Shown: piece after piece, positions 12,301 to 20,600 of the stretch
Numbering within the stretch: the stretch's first letter is position 1
Layout of the letters: every line of letters starts with the position of its first letter
Source of the DNA: a virus
Strand: one strand, 5' to 3'
DNA: 46,083 bases
IMG/VR virus record: IMGVR_UViG_3300006735_000061
Coordinates: 1 to 46,083 of that record
Notes under the pieces: generated by a model
The model's database searches: none
What the model was told of the DNA's origin: nothing
Seen by the model: only the letters and a program-made list of their open reading frames with translations
Made by a program: the position numbers and the translations under genes

Positions 12301-13337
12301 ACATAACCAAGTTCATTTATTTGTTCAATTTCAAATAAAGTATTTTCCGTAATAGGTATTCTACGTTTAAGGAGTTTAGTAATTTTACGCTCAGTTATAG
12401 GATTTCCAAATTCATCCAATTTTGGAACCATGTTGGGTCTATATTCACCTGTCCACTCTCCAGTCTCATCATCATATATTTTATTTTGAGGATCTGTATT
12501 TGGGACACTTTCATACACCTGTGTATTACCTATACTATAGACAGATTTCGGCATACCATATTGCTGTCTTTTACGTAAATAATATTCTTGCAAATCAGCC
12601 TTTAGTGCAGCTATCTGTCTTCTATATATTTTACCATCTTTATTAGCCCAATGTAAAGCTCTGGTTGGATCTCCTTTTCTATCTCCAAAACTCATTTGCA
12701 TTTGCGCTTCAATATTAAAATATCTTTGTCGCAATTCTTCAAGTTCTCTATTATCATCTTTTCCTTGACCTTCCCGATATAGATAATTAGACCCATCATT
12801 TCTTTGCTTATACTCATCTATTTGCCACTCAGGAGTTCTCGTCAAAGAACCATATAAACTTTTAGTTTGTAGTCTATGCTTATTACCTTTAGTAGTAGAA
12901 TTCATAAATACTTCTTCAGCAGTCTGACCATTATATAACCTCTCTTGTGGATTATTTATTTGTTCTATTATATCATCTGATATCTCCAGTGCCTCATTAT
13001 CTTGTATATCATCCAGTATATTCCATTCTGCCTCACTACGTTCAGGTATTTTATATCTCCAGGTTGCACCTTGCTCTTTAAAGTTTGCATTTTTTTTATT
13101 AACCCAATCAACTCTTTGATCATAGGACATAACGTTCCATACCTGAAGAAACTCTTGATTTTTTTTCTCTCTTTCCTTTTGTTTTTTGATTTCATCTTCC
13201 ATTTGAGCATATGCCTCATCTGTACCACTATATTGAGTACGGGTAGATTCCATAGACTCTTCATGAGGATGAGAATGCCAAGGAATGTTTCCGCCCTGAT
13301 GCATTTTTGGTAATCCAACTACTTTATACTTTTTCAT
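6336..13337 (-). CDS. giant polyvalent virion protein with ADP-ribosyltransferase-like, HExxH and IQSD domains
   Basis: The 2333 residues start two bases after the upstream stop. In order I see: an N-terminal tag-like segment (GLPKMHQGGNIPWHSHPHEE); a charged helical region; a hydrophobic, Ala/Gly-rich stretch near 510-555 that could enter a membrane; and an ADP-ribosyltransferase-like segment near 868-1010 (IEHGSP, then GTGIYFSQ, then SSYGEGYIYE). A putative zinc metallopeptidase motif, VKHEYLH, lies near 1317. Two more hydrophobic stretches lie near 1440-1475. A region near 1885-2065 has GHVHTTEKNTDEETLVVTQI running into QSDAAQ, then a helix with AAQNGYTKVRFPAP. That last pattern matches the 'EIQSDW ... 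AA..G' domain of phage polyvalent proteins as I remember it. The C-terminus (ELTKEEVQKYIDQGYVLDEL) carries the shared terminal motif. Such proteins are typically injected with the genome. Domain calls are by motif only. Catalytic competence of the transferase-like and peptidase segments is unproven. Confidence 0.8.
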   Translation of the reverse strand: MKKYKVVGLPKMHQGGNIPWHSHPHEESMESTRTQYSGTDEAYAQMEDEIKKQKEREKKNQEFLQVWNVMSYDQRVDWVNKKNANFKEQGATWRYKIPERSEAEWNILDDIQDNEALEISDDIIEQINNPQERLYNGQTAEEVFMNSTTKGNKHRLQTKSLYGSLTRTPEWQIDEYKQRNDGSNYLYREGQGKDDNRELEELRQRYFNIEAQMQMSFGDRKGDPTRALHWANKDGKIYRRQIAALKADLQEYYLRKRQQYGMPKSVYSIGNTQVYESVPNTDPQNKIYDDETGEWTGEYRPNMVPKLDEFGNPITERKITKLLKRRIPITENTLFEIEQINELGYVPRKYMPEYADTVTYPDKKNQKLQQKLSDEAEQLFLNATDAGYLPNSLVPIMGKIEDLKDFIKVTKGDFKDYEKDLKKYDKQQIDDAAYIGVDYWKGELFGKKFKLGSSPEHYKALRKKMSETPTDQYLMKIYKTYFQDQDPNNVKFTEEERNSMIAQGWADGSMDAIKQVAWGVAAGGLAAPYVVSALTTIMTNPLFQAAMTGYFAYTAPEMVDDFQKNLRKLVEETDPGTMDRLLGIPGASMDALFALMGVKSAASIVKGANKARKLLTGAVKTEEELIKLYRDAFKPNLTPKQIKQRMKNNPQFAAEQERINKMSLKELQAKGINEGIVYTEDGSAVLQSKAPIYFQYTKQGSSPYKILDESGKVISNVSGEGNVVIGFGEIEKTAGQIPKVIKPNTFVTRQIKLPGGRTMQVGVYNYDRALTAMGEAAVARGAGAAATATEEAVYEIGKGNEVGLSEFGEATVMAFPESIMIGAEELKILREKMNIDVLVANGQTIVLNQKALPQYTSKIKYKASELGFENSRIEHGSPIGIKGEPDPLFRQRADVDQTVLKPKEKGFTLSESTGSSLSGTGIYFSQPANMQKNLKSGMPNANPTGYALSSYGEGYIYESTIKPDAVIVDQEGMKKILNEAGYTLSTSMDNIPEEAYKILREEGVDIVVGSFEKGAVNEYNVINPEAITELSQTAKTGAKKYQVTHADRGSYQKLLDFNTKAEAEAFVEKMGGKLKQKDYTGLRKDGTFDRYEHPETGHIFGIREVRGDKEEILGPVKQKEEASEVYANVIDGMDDADIPLDVNEALVKLTDQQFKQVVGTDKWVYEMLVAKDPARAARNFKVKVDTAKNNKGVQIINNTESFTKAAQDGNMQFTDILKVKTAANDGKQEAIDWVSSDQFIQRVMDSRGVSKEKARLIQMEFLNNIENTALELKAYNEQAKVRGTFSSAEGVVRVHAPKVEGFDGDNIRQLEDLAGTVKHEYLHAANVASGENMKGIEFLPPLKAPEGAKPVVRQNIAYLNRKPEQQVRAVKAIQLAQQAGVIKADEKFTVDKLNKLRDYIEEEGLLFGVAGYGELGLLLDPIKSGNTFKDKDIVNLLNTAYQYALPLIGGAGAAMLSDSDEDMDAAMMAALPLMIFGRGKKINLKNVYKNIRNFFKTVPALKNVLFKQSELESYVLKNLPAKITKELGPNLTFEKLVEVKPEVVKNAVVDYVAETLPSSADLDPATTMSYDKGYVTESFMKEDYGKNPLKSKEVGTTFKELAPNGPVSRIAKDGMVSTEEALAIINKGSMPHLKVPRIKAELEKRYGEDIPEKISLDELNDIANLVTVPLNITVSGQITKENGIVYDNVNSGLAGSYGNPIYGHRRIGFDKAPINSEILNAFKGLNAEEATAKFNQINEEFAKEVKSSRDKYAALKKEQDAQAKVIRDTRDIVDKKMVWIDYHMTKEDWYAQASQNKERMNEVNAYSEAVKNHNLANGKYQKLAMQMRTVEKRSDYKKRQHDELADALDDFVKGIIPEFTVNNRTLIFSNNARLPGYGVTNHDTPEGTMGHVHTTEKNTDEETLVVTQIQSDAAQRSTLKEFSKKGIEKLYVDQEWNDMNTAIRDKIDEIQYYNPRVGIPERDRMRLIWENVRKGITNGNSYDTHAKEIAELERYLGESLFATESKSMGRTKVNDTLLADRLGPDDNTLKDAKAYQKDSRIRMIEETIHWAAQNGYTKVRFPAPQTVVNIQDYEHSLNYPTPKEGLGNNIANVYETYFLEATLANYLDFSKTKAAFNTKAGDKDIIPTVLTDTDKIKLLYEIHRTDLYDGIRDIEEPIVDLVDNAALAKKIVESGKPLWEYVQKTDSSGKPIKGKELKSDFYNEDQIKAIKKLLQRGERQLKHALESQVNGTDPFRNLDKFNMLPDDKYKIVIQHKKDYEDLQKRFPNVKFLTEKPIVGSKGNYWYEFVIPKEILDGVRPIISHKKGGVVEAELTKEEVQKYIDQGYVLDELT

Positions 13338-13339
13338 AA

Positions 13340-16300
13340 TTATATTTTTTCAAAAGTGTAACCTTGCTTTTTTAATCTCTGCATAGTAGCTTCATCTACT
13401 TCATCTCCTAACCCTACTGACCCACCTTGTTTTTTATAACCTAATTTTTTTCTATAATCATCAAATGCTTCCCAAGTTTCATCACCAACTATCCCATCAT
13501 AATATATAACACCCAGATTTCTATCTTGATATACTATTGAATTTGGTAACTTATATCCTTTTGAAGCTAAGAATGCCTGTAATTCTTTAATATTAAAATC
13601 TGCTATTTTTCCATCTTTAAAAGATTCTTTTGTAAAAGGAATAACGGAATCATAAACCCAATCAGCAAGTGTCCCATATTTACCCCAAGAATTTGAAGTT
13701 TTTGAAAGCTCTGGAATATGTGGTGATAATGCCTTTAAATAAGTTACCCACAAACCGTCCTCTCCAAAGTCTATAGGTAACTCTGGATGTTTATCTTTTG
13801 GATTTTCTTTTGCATACCCTTCTAAATCACTTTTTACTGATTCATTATCTTTAAATCTATCTATCATTGCTAAATAGGTATCCTCACTAAAAATACCATC
13901 TTCTTCTACACCTAAAAAGTTTTGAACTTTTTTGACAATAGCGGGTGTCATTTGACCACGAACCGTCATATGTATACCAGGTTCAATAAGTCTATGATTA
14001 TTAAACTCATCAGTACCAGGTGTTTGATATCTTGCACTGTCACCATACTTCATGTATTCATACAATGTTTCTAGGCCATGTGGGATATGAGCAAGAGTAT
14101 TATTACTAGGCACATGGTGTGTTCTATGAGCAAGTTCTGCTACTAAAACATTTATAAAGCGATCATAATTACCACGTCTAAAAGGTTTTTCACCAACACC
14201 TATAGTAGCTCCATCACCCAATCCCAGGCCTGGACGAAAAAAGCCTCTATTGTCATATTTAGAATTTTTAGAATCCAGTCCATCAAAGCGTATTTCATCA
14301 ATACCTGTAGCTTTGTTCATTAAATTCCACAGTATAGGATAGTCTTTTTTTGCTTTAGCTGCCATATGTTGAAATTCTTTTTGCTCATTAGGATCATCTG
14401 TTTTAAAAGTAAATTTTATATCATCATCTTCTCTTCTTGTATTAAACCTTTTGCCTTTATACATAAAAGATGTTTCTCCATCTGCTCTAGCTTGAGCAAA
14501 TGCTTTATCTCTTGTAGAATAAGAACTATAATCTTTGGCTAATAAATTAGCAGGAAGATGATAAATATCATCAAGACCCTCCTCAACATTGCTTGGCATA
14601 AAGCTAGTTTTGCTAAACTGGTCATATGCATCTTCTGCTGTTTCGGCAATATAATTAGGTAGTGTTTCAGTAAGTAATTCAGGTATACCCATAATACCTT
14701 CATATGCACTAGTAATCCAAGATTTATTAGGGTTTGTACCATAATCTATATTCTGATCAATCCATGCTTTATATTCAGCATCTGGATCAACTCCATCTAA
14801 ATAAACTATAGGTCTTTCATTTGCTATATGAAATGTATTGTCTATACCTTGATTTTGTTTCTGTTCAAGAATCCATCTTTCTCGAAACTCTTGTTCCTTA
14901 GACTTTTTCTCAGAAGAATCATGTGGTCCACCATGGTCCCTTTTAGGTAATGTTTTTATTTTACCATTGTGAGTTCTAGCATATCTGTTATTCTCAGTTT
15001 CCATACTAGGTATTAAAGTTCCTGAGTATGATTTACCTTTAAAGTCCCAAGATACATTACCACCTCCAGAGTAAAGATCTAAAATATAGTTATTTGTAGT
15101 ATCTGAAACAGCCTTATCAAAACGTGTATTAAACTCTTCATCTTGTCCAGTAATCCTATCTACGTAATCTATAGTTTCTTGAGGTACATAATTTGTATTT
15201 AGCCAATCTAATGTATTATAAATGTCTATACCATCAGCTTTAGCTTTTGTTAATGCATTCTTTACATTACCAACACCTAGATTATATCCACTTAAAAACT
15301 TAGCATTTTTTACAAAGTCTTCACCCTTGTTTAAATAAGGTCTTCCAGAAATCCAATTCATATATCCGAATTGTGCAGCTGCTGCTTGTGCAGGATCATA
15401 AGGATCAAAAGATTCATCTACTATACCAAGCCTTACCATATCTTTTATAGTCTCTGGCATAAACTGAGCAAGACCTTGTGCACCTTTAGAACTTTTTGTT
15501 GTACCTGTAATTACATCAGGTCTAAAACTAGATTCTGCAAAAGCTTGTTTTAAATACAAATTAATTAAAGAAGTTGGAGTTTCTGAGACTTCTACTTCTT
15601 CTACTGCTTTTTCTTCAACTTTTGCTGCTTCAGGTATAATTAATACTTGACCTATAGAAAGTTTATCAGCACTTATCTTTGGGTTAGCTGCAGCAAGCTC
15701 TGCAGGACTTATACCATTTGCGTAAGCAATAGCATTAAAAGTATCACCAGATTTTACAGTGTAAGTTCCACCTCCATCTTCTCCTTCATATAACTCTTCT
15801 AAAACATACCCACCTGCTTTATACTTTTCAACTTCTTCATCAGTTAGTTCAGCTTCTACATATTGAAGTTGTTTATCACCAAAGTGTCCTTCAGGGTTTA
15901 CTACAACCCTAGTATTAGTTCCTATATCTTTATTAAGCTGACCATACATATATTCTTTAAAAGCTGTAGGATGATTCATAGATTTAAGAAACATACCTGT
16001 TTCTTCATCTACTGAAGGTAAATGTCCTGAACCGTCTCTTTCATAACCAAGTTCTCTGGCTCTTTTCATATTATAAAGTTCTTCTTTAGGTTCTCTTTTT
16101 AACAATTGATCTTTCCAAGAACCTTCACCAAAAGCTAATGCAGCTTCCTTGTCTTCTCCAAAGTCATATACTTCACCTCTTTTCTCAGCCTCTTTAAAAA
16201 CACGACTATCCTTCCACTCACCTGTATAGTTCTCAGCTTCTTCAGACATATCAACCCAATTTTGTTGATCATCTGCATAAGGTTTAGAATCTTGAAATAA

Positions 16301-17626
16301 ACTAGGAAAGCCTACCCAACCTCTTTTAGGAATATACTCAGCTCTCATTAAATGAGTTGATACCGTACCATTAGGATTTTGCCTAACTCCTCTTCTTTGT
16401 TTTACTACAGGACCACCGTCTTGTTCTTCAAGTAAATTATCATACGTATTTCTACCATATCTTTTTGCAAGACCTGTGCTATAACTTTGATCTTGATTTA
16501 CTGCATTAGTTCCTGTTGCATCAATATAACCTTGTTCTTGTAATGTATCTGGTTTAACATAATCAGGTTTAACAGGAATATCATCTGCAGAAGTTCTTAA
16601 AACTATTGGGTTATCTGCAAAAGGAATATTAATATTACGTTTACCACCTGCATTAACAGCAAGTTCATTCATAGCTTTTGCATATGCTGCAGCATTTACA
16701 AAACTTTTAGGACGGTTTTCACTTGCAAAAGCTCTTAGTTGATCATATGTTACATCATATTCGTCTCCTGCATTACCTGCATACCAATGTGAATCAAATC
16801 CATCTGTAACCCCGTTTGTAAGTAATGAATCTAAATCTTGATTAACCGCCTTTTCAAATCCTTTCATTTGGTAGTTACCATCTTCATCTTCTTCACCATG
16901 AGATTTTAAATACTCTGGAGGTAAAGGATGGTGTGGTCCACCGTTGTCATATTTAATTTTTTTAGTAGTAGCTTCGTCAACTATTTTACCATTTTTTCTA
17001 ACAATCTTTTTATAAGATTTTACAGAACCATCTTTATTTCTTCGGGTTACTTCCCTTTCCGTATATTTAACTCTTGGAGAATCATCGGTTTTATATGTAA
17101 TATCTTTTACTAAAGTTTTACCAACTCTAGTAAGAGGTCTGTATACATCAACTTCTTTTCTTCTACCAAATTCGGTACTGCCAGTACCCTCTTCATAAAT
17201 TCTTCTATAACCTTTTTTTCTTTTACTGCCGCCTTTTTCATAAGTTTCTTCATCTAATTCTTCTAGCTCAAAACCTGCATTAATCATTTCTTGTGCTTCT
17301 GCATCAGATAAAGGTAGTTCTCTTTCATCTAAGTCTTTAAAGTCATTAGGATCCTCAAAAGGTGGACTAGGAGTTAGATTATAATCTGTAGTAAGTTCCT
17401 CTCCTACTTCTATACCTCTCTTTGCAATAAGAAATCTTTTATTGCCTTTTTCAACGTTTAAAAGATTGGCATTCTTTTCATCATGATTATTAAATGAAGA
17501 TGCTATAGTTTGATTTACATTATCTATATAATCAGGAGTATCGCTAATGTACTCTCCTTTTGCAATAGGTTGTGTAGCAAAAACACCATCACCATGTATC
17601 TTAGATTTACCAACTTTATATTTCAT
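13340..17626 (-). CDS. multidomain virion protein: SET domain, LysM, lytic transglycosylase, peptidoglycan-binding repeats
   Basis: The 1428 residues start on the last base of the upstream stop (TAATG). Residues 1-90 look like a minimal SET methyltransferase: KSKIHGDGVFATQPIAKGE, NHDEKNAN (47-54), and GEELTTDY with the expected catalytic Tyr at 82. A LysM domain follows at about 619-664 (YTVKSGDTFNAIA ... LSIGQVLIIP). Next is a soluble lytic transglycosylase domain at about 690-830: the putative catalytic Glu is in AFAESSFRPD near 698, followed by GAQGLAQFMP and SGYNLGVGNV. Near 1164 is AELAH, a possible metal-binding helix, followed by a TPGTDEFNNHRLIEP segment. Two peptidoglycan-binding-like repeats lie near 1230-1252 and 1348-1388 (DGIFSEDTYLAM, DGIVGDETWEAF). 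The shared terminal motif occurs near 100-125, at 592-611 and at the C-terminus, and GGPH motifs lie near 229 and 899. It probably degrades the cell wall during entry. What the SET domain modifies is unknown. Confidence 0.88.
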   Translation of the reverse strand: MKYKVGKSKIHGDGVFATQPIAKGEYISDTPDYIDNVNQTIASSFNNHDEKNANLLNVEKGNKRFLIAKRGIEVGEELTTDYNLTPSPPFEDPNDFKDLDERELPLSDAEAQEMINAGFELEELDEETYEKGGSKRKKGYRRIYEEGTGSTEFGRRKEVDVYRPLTRVGKTLVKDITYKTDDSPRVKYTEREVTRRNKDGSVKSYKKIVRKNGKIVDEATTKKIKYDNGGPHHPLPPEYLKSHGEEDEDGNYQMKGFEKAVNQDLDSLLTNGVTDGFDSHWYAGNAGDEYDVTYDQLRAFASENRPKSFVNAAAYAKAMNELAVNAGGKRNINIPFADNPIVLRTSADDIPVKPDYVKPDTLQEQGYIDATGTNAVNQDQSYSTGLAKRYGRNTYDNLLEEQDGGPVVKQRRGVRQNPNGTVSTHLMRAEYIPKRGWVGFPSLFQDSKPYADDQQNWVDMSEEAENYTGEWKDSRVFKEAEKRGEVYDFGEDKEAALAFGEGSWKDQLLKREPKEELYNMKRARELGYERDGSGHLPSVDEETGMFLKSMNHPTAFKEYMYGQLNKDIGTNTRVVVNPEGHFGDKQLQYVEAELTDEEVEKYKAGGYVLEELYEGEDGGGTYTVKSGDTFNAIAYANGISPAELAAANPKISADKLSIGQVLIIPEAAKVEEKAVEEVEVSETPTSLINLYLKQAFAESSFRPDVITGTTKSSKGAQGLAQFMPETIKDMVRLGIVDESFDPYDPAQAAAAQFGYMNWISGRPYLNKGEDFVKNAKFLSGYNLGVGNVKNALTKAKADGIDIYNTLDWLNTNYVPQETIDYVDRITGQDEEFNTRFDKAVSDTTNNYILDLYSGGGNVSWDFKGKSYSGTLIPSMETENNRYARTHNGKIKTLPKRDHGGPHDSSEKKSKEQEFRERWILEQKQNQGIDNTFHIANERPIVYLDGVDPDAEYKAWIDQNIDYGTNPNKSWITSAYEGIMGIPELLTETLPNYIAETAEDAYDQFSKTSFMPSNVEEGLDDIYHLPANLLAKDYSSYSTRDKAFAQARADGETSFMYKGKRFNTRREDDDIKFTFKTDDPNEQKEFQHMAAKAKKDYPILWNLMNKATGIDEIRFDGLDSKNSKYDNRGFFRPGLGLGDGATIGVGEKPFRRGNYDRFINVLVAELAHRTHHVPSNNTLAHIPHGLETLYEYMKYGDSARYQTPGTDEFNNHRLIEPGIHMTVRGQMTPAIVKKVQNFLGVEEDGIFSEDTYLAMIDRFKDNESVKSDLEGYAKENPKDKHPELPIDFGEDGLWVTYLKALSPHIPELSKTSNSWGKYGTLADWVYDSVIPFTKESFKDGKIADFNIKELQAFLASKGYKLPNSIVYQDRNLGVIYYDGIVGDETWEAFDDYRKKLGYKKQGGSVGLGDEVDEATMQRLKKQGYTFEKI

Positions 17627-20600
17627 TATCTTGGACTTGCTTGTGATTTAGTATTAATGATCTTTAAAATCATATTTGTATCTCTTGAGTCTTCTCTTAT
17701 AAATTTAATAAAATTTAAATAATGTCTAAACTTTTTTCGTTGCAATAAAGGTTTAGTATAATCTAAATTAAAATCATTTAAGTTTTTTACATAACCATTA
17801 GGTTCAGTAATCCATATATTATTTTGAGAATAGTTTCCTAATAACTCTGTTGTACCTGGAACTAATGGTCCTGTAGGAGGATAACTAGATCCTTGAGGAA
17901 ACTCTCCTCTATCTTTTGTGATATCCCAAAATTGGTTAAACCTATATTTATTTTCTTCTTTTGAAAATAAAACATCAAATGATGCAAGATCAGTTCCTAA
18001 CTTAGGATATGTCTGCGATAATGCTACATTATTTTTTGGGAATATATTTAGATTAAGAATTCCTGAAGTTTGTTCTGAATTACTAATTACAGCTTTATTA
18101 AAATTATAATCAAGCACATGAAATTGATCACTGCATAATATACTATCTTTTCTATAACACTCAAGAACATACTCAACACTTCTCATTGTTGTAACATTCT
18201 GTCCCGTGGGTACAGGTATTTCTATTTCAAATGGATATTGCTCACCATAAAAGTTACAGTAATCATTACATGCACTATTATGTTTCCATATACCATCTTT
18301 TTGAGTAGTAAGGAAATGAGTTTTACTTGCCATATATAAACCAGGATTCCAATCATGAAATGAAATCCATAATTTATTCTTAGGGTCATAACTCACGGTC
18401 CAAGATGCATCTTTAAAAAATCTAGAGTCACCTAATTTTATAGTATACCTGTATTCATCTCTTAGTTTAAACCTATTTGTATCTGGATCAAAATCTAAAT
18501 TTCCTTTATATTCTTCTTTAATCATAAAGTCTCTTTTAGAAAAATATAAAATAGAATTTGAATTATCATAAGTTGCAGAGCAACCAATACCTGCTACAGG
18601 GTTATCTGTATATGGATAATCAGGAAACTCTTCTATAAGTTTAAATGGTAAAAATTTGTCAAACCACCATTTCATTCCACTTTGAGATATTTCTTCTAAC
18701 TTACCTGTATAAGCAAATATTTTACCTTGCTCTTGAGATATAAAATATATACCAGCTGGAGTAGATATTACAGAATATCTATCTTGAGAAGATCCATATT
18801 GATACTCTTGATCTGACACTACTACATTTTGAGGCGTAGTAGAAAATAATCCACCATCACCTATAGTAGCTTTAACTCCTAAATAAGTTTCTCTTTGATC
18901 TACACCTTGGAATACTAAAGGACTATTATTTTTAAATGTAACTAACAAACCTGTTTTACCAAAGGTCTTAATTGTATTTAAATTACTTTTAAAGTCTACT
19001 TTATTTAAAGCTAAAAACATTTGCCATGCATCATAAGCTTCATGTTCTGATAAAACGTTAGAATATTGAATTCTATTTGGAAAACTTGTATAACATAATT
19101 CAGAAACATTTGGATCATAATTAGATCCCTGTAAAGCCCCATTGTTATAATACTGACTAAATAAGAATCTTGATGCACTTAAAGAATAGTCATATCTAAA
19201 ATAATTGCCCTTAGTAAATATAGCAGGGTTTTGACTAAACAATTGTTGTAAATCTGTAAATAACCATTTATTAAAAGACTTTTCTTCAGCACTTCTTCCT
19301 TTAAACCTCCAGTCTGTAATAACCTCACTTTCTACAAAGAAATCTTTTATACCGCTTGAAGATGTATAGAAGTATGCATTTTTTACACCAATTAATCCTG
19401 GATAGGTTATAACAGTATTAGTTGCTTCAATGTAACTCAAAGTATCTAAATCATAGTAACTTCTTGGCAGCAAACCTTCTCCCTGATCAGGAGCACCTGG
19501 TGTAAAAGCGTTTATAAAATTATCTATATTAAAATCACTAAAGTCCCACCTATTACTATTAACCATAAATCTAGGTTCAGGAATCATTTGTTTTCTAAAA
19601 TAATTAAATCTAAAATTATCTGGTTTATCATAAAGCCAATCATAAAAGAAAGGCATTATTGTTTTTTCAGTATGCCTTGTAACATAAGTATCTCCTCCAA
19701 AAAATGCAGGAGTAGTTTTTATTTTAGTATGTGTAAATGTTATACTGTTACAAACAAATGGAATTGATGATACCTGTATAGTATTAGGTTCTAAAGAGTT
19801 TTCAATAAACTTTATTCTTTGTTCATGTGGCGTTGTCATAACCTGAACAATAGATCCTAGTTGTCTATATAAATTTCTGAATGTAAATTTTAAACCTACG
19901 TAATGACTTGCAATTACATTTCGGAACTCATTAGATTTATTACGATCTTTAAATGCATTATCAGTTTCTCCATTAAAAAGATCCCAACCATAACCAGGAG
20001 TTTTTTGTAATAAACCTAAAGTCATAGAAGATTGATCTACACTTTGATCACCACCAGAAAAAACCCCAGGATTATTAATTAAAAAATGTGGTCCTGACGG
20101 GTTTTCATTATCATCTGTAGTTCTAACTACAACTAAATCAGGTCTAAGTAAGTTATTTATTCTATAAGTAACTTCACCTGTATGACCATCCCCTGGAAGA
20201 CTGTAATCATAGTTTGTTACTTGATATGTCGGTAATTGAGTTAACTGATCTCTTACATATGTTCCAACAGGTAATCTAAATCTATCTGCACTTGAATGAT
20301 CAAATTCATTAGGCGCACCTCTATGAGGATTAAAACTAGTATATTCTCCATAGCCTATTTGCTGAAGCGCATACTGTCTAGTTCTAACTATTGAATATAA
20401 TACATCTACAGTATCTTTAGCTCCTTCTGCAAAATAGAAAAAAGATTGTTGTAGTAAAGTAATACCAGGAATAAGGTTAGTAGCACCCTCTAAAAAAGAA
20501 GGCAATAATTGATAACCTGTATATTTTTTATTATATCCAGGAGTTGTATAATTACCCGCATTCTGCTCATATTTTTCTCTCAACGTCTCATTAGCATCTG

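Noticed and set aside
13002-13313. Plus-strand Phe/Ile-rich frames suggesting membrane proteins
   Set aside because: Complements of Lys/Asn/Glu codons read as Phe/Ile/Leu. The frames sit entirely opposite well-supported minus-strand genes.
12968-13318. Alternative minus-strand frame of 116 codons at the start of the polyvalent gene
   Set aside because: It is wholly inside the 2333-residue gene and arises from AT-rich, Lys-rich codons in a shifted frame.
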